Part shown: positions 57,980 to 64,000 of the stretch, in pieces
How the letters are laid out: the number at the start of each line of letters is the position of its first letter
Position numbering within the stretch: position 1 is the first letter of the stretch
Origin: Chloroflexota bacterium
GTDB taxonomy: Bacteria; Chloroflexota; Anaerolineae; Anaerolineales; Villigracilaceae
NCBI GenBank assembly: GCA_016866215.1
Contig: VGNE01000001.1
Span: forward strand, 1-64,000
Length of the DNA stretch: 64,000 bases
Reading direction: 5' to 3'
Notes under the pieces: generated by a model
What the model was told of the DNA's origin: nothing
What the model saw: only the letters and a program-made list of their open reading frames with translations
Databases searched by the model: none
Made by a program: the position numbers and the translations under genes

Positions 57980-60367
57980 ATGAAATACAACATACACAAA
58001 GCAGTAGTGATCGGCTCTGGCACAATGGGCGCGGCGATTGCGGTACATCTTGCAAATATCGGCGTGCCTGTGACTTTGCTGGATATTGTCCCGAAAGACT
58101 CGCCTGATAAAAATAAGATCGTTAAAGAAGGTTGGGATCGCTGCATAAAAGCCAAGCCTGCCAATTTGATGTCCAACGACTTGAAAACTTTTGTCACGCT
58201 TGGAAATCTTGAAGATGATTTCGGCGCAGTCGCCGAAGCGGATTGGATCTGCGAAGCGATCATCGAGAATCTCAAGATCAAACAGGATTTGATGACGCGC
58301 ATTGACGAAGTGCGTAAACCCAACGCAATCGTTACAACGAACACATCAGGGATTCCCGTTCATGCGATTGCGGAAGGGCGCTCGAAGGAATTCAAGCAGC
58401 ATTTTCTCGGCACACATTTTTTCAATCCGCCGCGCTATCTCAAGTTGTTGGAAATCATTCCAACTGCGGATACGTCAAAGGATGTCACTGAGTTTTTCAT
58501 CCATTTCGGCGAATTCAAGTTGGGCAAAGGAATTGTGCTTTGCAAGGATACGCCAAACTTTATCGGGAATCGCGTGGCGTTTGGAACGGGCGCATTTGCA
58601 TTGGACTTCATCCTCAACAACGATTACACGGTGGACGAAGTGGACGCTCTTACTGGACCTTTAATGGGTCGCCCAAAAACGGGGACATTCAGGCTGATAG
58701 ATTTGGTCGGCGTGGATGTGTGGGATCACGTGGGCAAGAATCTCGCGCCCTTGATTCCGCATGACAAACTCGGGCAGAAATATCTCGCCGCTGAAAAGCC
58801 GCGCAAATTAATGGACACACTGCTTGAACGCAATTGGCTTGGCAATAAAACCAAAGTGGGTTTCTATAAAGAAGTACGCGGCGAAGACGGCAAGAAGGAG
58901 TTTTATTCACTCGACCTGAACACTCTGGAGCATGTCCCTGCGGGTAAACCGCATTTTGACTCTGTCAAGTTCGCAAAGGATGTCGAGGGATTGGGTGACA
59001 GGCTCAAGGTCATATTGGAAGCGCCTTCGGCTGACAAGGCGGCGAAACTTGTCAAAGCGTTGACCTATCAGGGATTCCAGTATGTATCCACGATCATTCC
59101 CGAAGTCGCAGATAATGTGAAGCCGATTGATGACGCGATCCGCTGGGGCTTTATGCACGAAGCGGGTGCATTTGAAACCTGGGATATGCTCGGCGTGAAA
59201 GAAACAGTCAAGCGTATGAAGGCTGAGGGATATGCGCCTGCGAAGTGGGTGGATGAGATGTTGAAGAGCGGCGTCGAGACGTTCTATCAATATAAGGGCG
59301 ACAACAAAGTCGGCGTGTATGATGTTGCGAAAAAGAAATATGCGAAATTGAAACAGCCCGAAGGTTTTGTGTTCTTGAAGGATTTGCGCGGTACGAAAAA
59401 GGAAATCAGCAAGAACGCGGGCGCGTCTTTATATGACATTGGCGATGGAGTTGGGCTGGTGGAATTCCATACAAAGATGAACACGCTCGATGATGATATA
59501 TCCGCAATCGTGACCGAAGCGCTCGATAAACTCGATACTCATTTCGACGGCTTGGTCGTTGGCAGTGAAGCGGATAATTTCAGCGCGGGCGCGAATCTGT
59601 TCATGGTCGTGGTCGCGGCACAACAGGGGATGTGGGATCAACTCGACGGCGCGGTGAAGAAATTGCAAAATATGAATATGCGGATGCGTTATTCGCCGAA
59701 GCCGATTGTAATTGCCCCTGCTGGACTCGCTCTCGGCGGCGGTTGCGAGATCACCATGCATGCTTCGCGCGTGGTTGCCGCGGCAGAAACTTATATCGGC
59801 TTGGTGGAACTCGGCGCGGGAGTTATACCTGCGGGCGCGGGTACGAAAGAATATATGCGCCGTATCATCAATCCTGCGATGAGGGTCGAAAATGTGGAGC
59901 CGTTCCCATTCATCCAAAAAGCCTTCCTGCAAATCGGCCAGGCAAAAGTTGCCACATCCGCAGAAGAAGCACGCGGCATGGGAATCTTGAATCCGCAGGA
60001 TCGGATCGTGGTCAACCGCGATCACCTGCTGACCGAGGCGAAGAAAGAAGTCGTCCACATGGCGGCATCTGGATATAAGCCGCCCGCGCCAGAGTTGATC
60101 TTTGCGCCTGGGCGCGACATGTACGGCGCGATGAAGATCGGCGCATGGAGTTTCAAGGAAGGCAAATACATCACCGAATATGATTCGCATATTGCCACAA
60201 AACTCGCGTATGTGATGGCTGGCGGTGAATTATCCAAGCCGCAATGGGTGAGCGAGCAATACATTCTCGATCTGGAGCGCGAAGCATTCCTTTCGTTATG
60301 CGGCGAGGAAAAGACACAGGCGAGAATGTGGTCACTGTTGCAGACAGGGAAGCCGTTGAGAAACTAA
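57980..60367 (+). CDS. 3-hydroxyacyl-CoA dehydrogenase / enoyl-CoA hydratase (FadB-like)
   Basis: AVVIGSGTMGAAIAVHLANIGVPVTLLDI, HFFNPPRYLKLLEIIP, C-terminal crotonase region ALGGGCEITMHASRVVAAAETYIGLVELGAGVIPAGAG. Confidence 0.94.
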   Translation: MKYNIHKAVVIGSGTMGAAIAVHLANIGVPVTLLDIVPKDSPDKNKIVKEGWDRCIKAKPANLMSNDLKTFVTLGNLEDDFGAVAEADWICEAIIENLKIKQDLMTRIDEVRKPNAIVTTNTSGIPVHAIAEGRSKEFKQHFLGTHFFNPPRYLKLLEIIPTADTSKDVTEFFIHFGEFKLGKGIVLCKDTPNFIGNRVAFGTGAFALDFILNNDYTVDEVDALTGPLMGRPKTGTFRLIDLVGVDVWDHVGKNLAPLIPHDKLGQKYLAAEKPRKLMDTLLERNWLGNKTKVGFYKEVRGEDGKKEFYSLDLNTLEHVPAGKPHFDSVKFAKDVEGLGDRLKVILEAPSADKAAKLVKALTYQGFQYVSTIIPEVADNVKPIDDAIRWGFMHEAGAFETWDMLGVKETVKRMKAEGYAPAKWVDEMLKSGVETFYQYKGDNKVGVYDVAKKKYAKLKQPEGFVFLKDLRGTKKEISKNAGASLYDIGDGVGLVEFHTKMNTLDDDISAIVTEALDKLDTHFDGLVVGSEADNFSAGANLFMVVVAAQQGMWDQLDGAVKKLQNMNMRMRYSPKPIVIAPAGLALGGGCEITMHASRVVAAAETYIGLVELGAGVIPAGAGTKEYMRRIINPAMRVENVEPFPFIQKAFLQIGQAKVATSAEEARGMGILNPQDRIVVNRDHLLTEAKKEVVHMAASGYKPPAPELIFAPGRDMYGAMKIGAWSFKEGKYITEYDSHIATKLAYVMAGGELSKPQWVSEQYILDLEREAFLSLCGEEKTQARMWSLLQTGKPLRN

Positions 60368-60402
60368 AAAGTTGCAAGGTACATGTTACGAGTTACGGAG
60401 TT
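60366..60402. repeat. Left word repeat flanking the four-helix-bundle gene
   Basis: aaaaagttgcaaggtacatgttacgagttacggag. Confidence 0.65.
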
Positions 60403-60405
60403 TTG

Positions 60406-60837
60406 ATGAGCGATACGTTTTTAAAGTTTGAAGACTGGGAAAAGACAGTCCCGGACTACGTAAAGAAAGATCGGCTATGGGAATCTTTATATTATCGTGT
60501 CGCTCTGTATCTGTATGATTTGGTTTGGGATGATTGCGATATTTTGCAAAAGGATTTTCGCGCTAAAAATAATGTCGGTCAAATAATCCGCAGTTCTGGA
60601 AGCATTAGCGCGAATATGGAAGAGGCGGCTGGTCGTGGTATCGGCACGCCTGATTATGTCCGCATTTTGAAAATCAGTCTCGGCGAAATTCGAGAAACAC
60701 GCGGTTGGTATTATCGTTCGCGCAAAGCGTTGCCACCTGATTTGCTCGAACATCGCTACAAAGTTGTTGACCATTTGAAAGCGCTGGTCGTCAAAGTGTT
60801 GAATTCTCATAAAGGAAATCTCGGCAAGAACAAGTAA
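60406..60837 (+). CDS. Four-helix-bundle protein (23S rRNA intervening-sequence protein family)
   Basis: KFEDWEKTVPDY...IIRSSGSISANMEEAAGRGIGTPDYVRILKISLGEIRETRGWYYRSRKALP. Confidence 0.9.
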   Translation: MSDTFLKFEDWEKTVPDYVKKDRLWESLYYRVALYLYDLVWDDCDILQKDFRAKNNVGQIIRSSGSISANMEEAAGRGIGTPDYVRILKISLGEIRETRGWYYRSRKALPPDLLEHRYKVVDHLKALVVKVLNSHKGNLGKNK

Positions 60838-60872
60838 CTCGTATCTCGTATCTTGTAACATGTTACAAAAGG
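60834..60872. repeat. Right word repeat flanking the four-helix-bundle gene
   Basis: aagtaactcgtatctcgtatcttgtaacatgttacaaa; shares GTAACTCGTA with the reverse complement of the left repeat. Confidence 0.65.
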
Positions 60873-60881
60873 AGAGACACT

Positions 60882-62063
60882 ATGAAAGAAGCAGTTATCG
60901 TTTCCGCTGTTAGAACCCCAGTAGGAAAAGCCAAACGCGGCGGCCTTGCCACAGTTCGCCCCGATGAAATGGGCGCTACCGCTATTAAAGAATTACTCAA
61001 TCGCACGCCGAATCTTGACCCCCCTCAAATTGAGGATGTGGTCTTCGGCTGCGCTTTCCCCGAAGGCGAGCAGGGCATGAATGTGGCGCGTATGATCGCG
61101 TTGCGAGCAGGCTTGCCCGATACTGTTCCCGCTGAAACGATCAATCGTTATTGTTCATCGGGTGTGCAGTCTATTGCGCACATTGCCCATGCGATTAAAT
61201 CTGGTGAGATTGAAATCGGAATCGGCGGTGGTGTGGAGTCCATGTCCATGGTACCGATGATGGGCTATAAGTTTTCACCCAATCCGCATTTCGCACAGGA
61301 CCTTCCACATTATTACACCAACATGGGACTCACTGCGGAAAATGTCTCGATCAAATATGGAATCAGCCGTGAAGACCAGGATTCCTTTTCATTCAAGAGT
61401 CATCAGAAAGCCGCCAAGGCCGTGACATCGGGTCTCTTTGATCCTGAACTCGTTCCAATTGATGTGGAAGTTACCGAGTATGTGGATGGTAAAACCGGGA
61501 AAAAATCATTCAAGGTGAAACATGACGAAGGTCCGCGTGCGGATACGACGATGGAAGCCCTCGCAAAGTTGAAGCCAGCCTTCAAAGAGGGTGGAACCGT
61601 TACAGCAGGCAACTCGTCACAAATGTCCGACGGCGCGTCGGTGGTGATGATCATGTCTGCTGAGCGAGCTGCGCAGTTGGGGCTTAAACCGCTGGCAAGA
61701 TTTGTCTCGTTCGCGGTGGGTGGTGTTCCGCCTGAGTTGATGGGCATTGGTCCGATTGTCGCCATCCCGAAGGCGCTAAAAGCCGCAGGGCAATCCTTGA
61801 ATGATATTGACTTGATAGAGTTGAACGAAGCCTTCGCCGCACAGGGGTTGGCTGTTATACGCACGCTGGAGATTGACGAAAACAAAGTCAATGTCAACGG
61901 CGGTGCGATCGCGCTGGGACATCCGCTCGGCTGTACGGGAGCCAAACTTACCACGCAGTTGATCTATGAAATGGGTCGCCGAAAATCCAAATATGGAATG
62001 GTGACGATGTGCATCGGCGGTGGAATGGGCGCCGCGGCGATCTTTGAGAATTTGCAAAATTAA
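60882..62063 (+). CDS. Acetyl-CoA acyltransferase (thiolase)
   Basis: ETINRYCSSGVQSIAHIAHAI, GAIALGHPLGCTGAKLTTQL, TMCIGGGMGAAAIFE. Confidence 0.96.
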   Translation: MKEAVIVSAVRTPVGKAKRGGLATVRPDEMGATAIKELLNRTPNLDPPQIEDVVFGCAFPEGEQGMNVARMIALRAGLPDTVPAETINRYCSSGVQSIAHIAHAIKSGEIEIGIGGGVESMSMVPMMGYKFSPNPHFAQDLPHYYTNMGLTAENVSIKYGISREDQDSFSFKSHQKAAKAVTSGLFDPELVPIDVEVTEYVDGKTGKKSFKVKHDEGPRADTTMEALAKLKPAFKEGGTVTAGNSSQMSDGASVVMIMSAERAAQLGLKPLARFVSFAVGGVPPELMGIGPIVAIPKALKAAGQSLNDIDLIELNEAFAAQGLAVIRTLEIDENKVNVNGGAIALGHPLGCTGAKLTTQLIYEMGRRKSKYGMVTMCIGGGMGAAAIFENLQN

Positions 62064-62066
62064 AAA

Positions 62067-62118
62067 CGGTCGAAAGTCGAAAGTCAAAGGTCGCCGACTT
62101 TTGACTTTCGACCTTCGG
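62067..62118. repeat. Palindromic word repeat (ggtcgaaagtcgaaagtcaaaggtcg)
   Basis: cggtcgaaagtcgaaagtcaaaggtcg / ccgacttttgactttcgaccttcgg. Confidence 0.8.
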
Positions 62119-62151
62119 CAAAACAACAAAATCTAAACAAGGAAACTAATC

Positions 62152-62478
62152 ATGTCTCTCACAATCGAAACTCTCATGTCCAAAATGCCTGGCGCATTCC
62201 TCCCCGAAAAAGCCGCGGGACTCGATGCCACCATCCAATTCAAATTCACAGGCACAGAGCCTGGTGAATGGTACGCGACTGTCAAAGACGGGAAATGCGA
62301 AGTTGCAAAAGGGACTCACGCTTCTCCCAAGATGACCCTCACTGCCGATTCAAGCGATTATGTCAAAATCTTCACTGGTGAAATTGACGGAATGCAAGCC
62401 TTCATGCAAGGCAAGTTAAAACTCGCGGGTGATCTCAATCTCGCGATGAAACTCACACAGATGTTCAAAATCAAGTAA
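62152..62478 (+). CDS. SCP2 sterol-binding domain protein
   Basis: IQFKFTGTEPGEWYATVKDGKCEVAKGTHASPKMTLTADSSDYVKIFTGEIDGMQAFMQGKLKLAGDLNLAMKL. Confidence 0.93.
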   Translation: MSLTIETLMSKMPGAFLPEKAAGLDATIQFKFTGTEPGEWYATVKDGKCEVAKGTHASPKMTLTADSSDYVKIFTGEIDGMQAFMQGKLKLAGDLNLAMKLTQMFKIK

Positions 62479-62482
62479 GAAG

Positions 62483-62518
62483 AAAAACTCGGAAGCCGTT
62501 CAAGACTTCCGAGTTTTT
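62483..62518 (+). terminator. Hairpin terminator
   Basis: aaaaactcggaag...cttccgagttttt. Confidence 0.85.
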
Positions 62519-62555
62519 GGTACAATCCGCCTAATCTTTTTTCAGGAGTATCAAA

Positions 62556-63383
62556 GTGGACTTTAGTTGGATTGCACAACCCCAATCTTGGATCGCACTA
62601 CTGACGCTTATCGCGCTTGAACTTGTGCTTGGCGTGGATAACATTGTTTTCATTTCCATTCTTGCAGGCAAATTGCCAAAGATTGACCAGCCGCGTGCAC
62701 GTACCACAGGCATAATGCTTGCGGTCATCACACGTATCTTGTTGTTACTTTCCCTTTCATGGGTCATCAGCCTTGAAGAGGCTCTTTTTACATTGCCATA
62801 TTTTGACATTGGTATTTCAGGCAGGGATATTATTTTGCTTGTGGGCGGTATCTTCCTGTTGTGGAAAAGCACCACTGAAATCCACGATAAGTTGGAAGGC
62901 AAGGAAGGTCATGCCTCGGTAAAGGTTGGCGCGACTTTTGCAAATGTCATTATCCAGATCATGCTTTTGGATATTGTCTTCTCGCTTGATTCTGTGATTA
63001 CTGCCATTGGCATGGTGGATGAACTTGCGATCATGGTTGTTGCCGTCCTTGTGGCGGCTGGTGTGATGATCTTTATTGCAGCGCCCATCGGCGAATTTGT
63101 CGAGAGACATCCCACCATCAAAATCCTCGCTTTGAGTTTTCTGCTCCTGATTGGCTTTACCCTTGTAGTTGAAGGCCTGCATCAGCATATTCCCAAGGGT
63201 TACATTTATTTTGCAATGGGCTTCTCCATTTTTGTGGAGATGATCAACCTGCGCATACGCGGCAAGTCAGAGAAGCCAGTCAGTTTGCGTGTGCCATACA
63301 CCCGGGAAGCGAAGGAGCTTTCTCGTATTCCTGCGCAGGCAGGCACGGAGAAGAAACCCAAACCCAAAGCCAAAAGGAAATAA
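62556..63383 (+). CDS. TerC family membrane protein
   Basis: LIALELVLGVDNIVFISILAGKLP, DIVFSLDSVITAIGM. Confidence 0.94.
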   Translation: MDFSWIAQPQSWIALLTLIALELVLGVDNIVFISILAGKLPKIDQPRARTTGIMLAVITRILLLLSLSWVISLEEALFTLPYFDIGISGRDIILLVGGIFLLWKSTTEIHDKLEGKEGHASVKVGATFANVIIQIMLLDIVFSLDSVITAIGMVDELAIMVVAVLVAAGVMIFIAAPIGEFVERHPTIKILALSFLLLIGFTLVVEGLHQHIPKGYIYFAMGFSIFVEMINLRIRGKSEKPVSLRVPYTREAKELSRIPAQAGTEKKPKPKAKRK

Positions 63384-63423
63384 TCCAGTAACAGCCTGTC
63401 ATTCTTATGGCGGTCTATTTGTT

Positions 63424-64000
63424 CTAAATTCTGAGCACTCCAAATCTGCTTGGTTTTGTAACAAATGATCTTGTTTCAATCCCAAGCTCATTGAAAGCCT
63501 TGTTAATTTCCTTTTTTACTTTTTCAACATTTTCAGGCGGGACAAATACAATAAGGGATGGTCCCGCGCCCGAAAGCGCCGCCGCGCCGAATTGCTTTGC
63601 GACCCTGTACGCTGGCATTCCCCCGGTGATATGCTTCAAACGATAGGGTTGGTGGATTCGATCTTCCATAATTTTTTGCAGGAGTTCAATGTCGCCGTTT
63701 CGCAGCGCATCTATAACAAGCGGCGTGCGTCCAATATTGAATACTGCATCTGTGCGTGAAACGGATTTCGGCAGGACTGCGCGCGCTACTCGCGTTGATA
63801 ATTGCACATTCGGTTTTACGATCACGATAGTTAACTCTGGAATTTCATAACGGCGCGTGATGATCTCGTCGCCGGACATTACCGAAACCACCAGTCCGCC
63901 AAATAACGCGGGGGCAACATTGTCGGGGTGACCTTCCATTTCAGTCGCTAACTTAAGTATTTCATTTTCCTTCAATGGATTGCCAAGTATTTCATTCGCA
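63424..64000 (-). CDS. thrB: Homoserine kinase, 5' end truncated by the window edge
   Basis: ANEILGNPLKENEILKLATEMEGHPDNVAPALFGGLVV; AAALSGAGPSLIVFVP. Confidence 0.88.
   Translation of the reverse strand, partial: ANEILGNPLKENEILKLATEMEGHPDNVAPALFGGLVVSVMSGDEIITRRYEIPELTIVIVKPNVQLSTRVARAVLPKSVSRTDAVFNIGRTPLVIDALRNGDIELLQKIMEDRIHQPYRLKHITGGMPAYRVAKQFGAAALSGAGPSLIVFVPPENVEKVKKEINKAFNELGIETRSFVTKPSRFGVLRI

Overview
The window looks like a chromosomal segment of a Chloroflexota/Anaerolineae-like bacterium. That placement is inferred from gene content, not from a search. Core blocks are gatB/gatA/gatC/aspS, an aa3-type cytochrome oxidase operon with assembly factors, a primary sigma-70 gene, a Gld-like ABC transporter, a metal homeostasis cluster (CDF, P-type ATPase, ArsR x2, split FeoB, DtxR x2, ZIP, multicopper oxidase) and a fatty-acid beta-oxidation cluster. 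The accessory region (about 0.1-3 kb and 11-21.7 kb) holds a DNA methyltransferase, HEPN/MNT, VapBC-like, HicBA, DUF4258/YgiT-type and TumE-like/DUF433 genes, a 1279-aa nuclease-like STAND NTPase and a UvrD-like helicase, ending at tRNA-Asp. The most interesting signals are: (1) a row of toxin-antitoxin cassettes separated by copies of one ~40-bp palindrome; (2) a HEPN/MNT module at the 3' end of gatB with a second, diverged gatB 3'-end fragment on its far side; (3) the STAND protein; (4) several repeat families inserted in frame inside conserved genes (methyltransferase, gatB, helicase, SURF1); (5) five copies of a GTAAACAGGTACACAAG-type palindromic word array, one exactly at the break of a split feoB; and (6) a four-helix-bundle (23S IVS-type) ORF flanked by inverted word repeats. 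All calls come from reading the sequence and ORF track; no database search was run.
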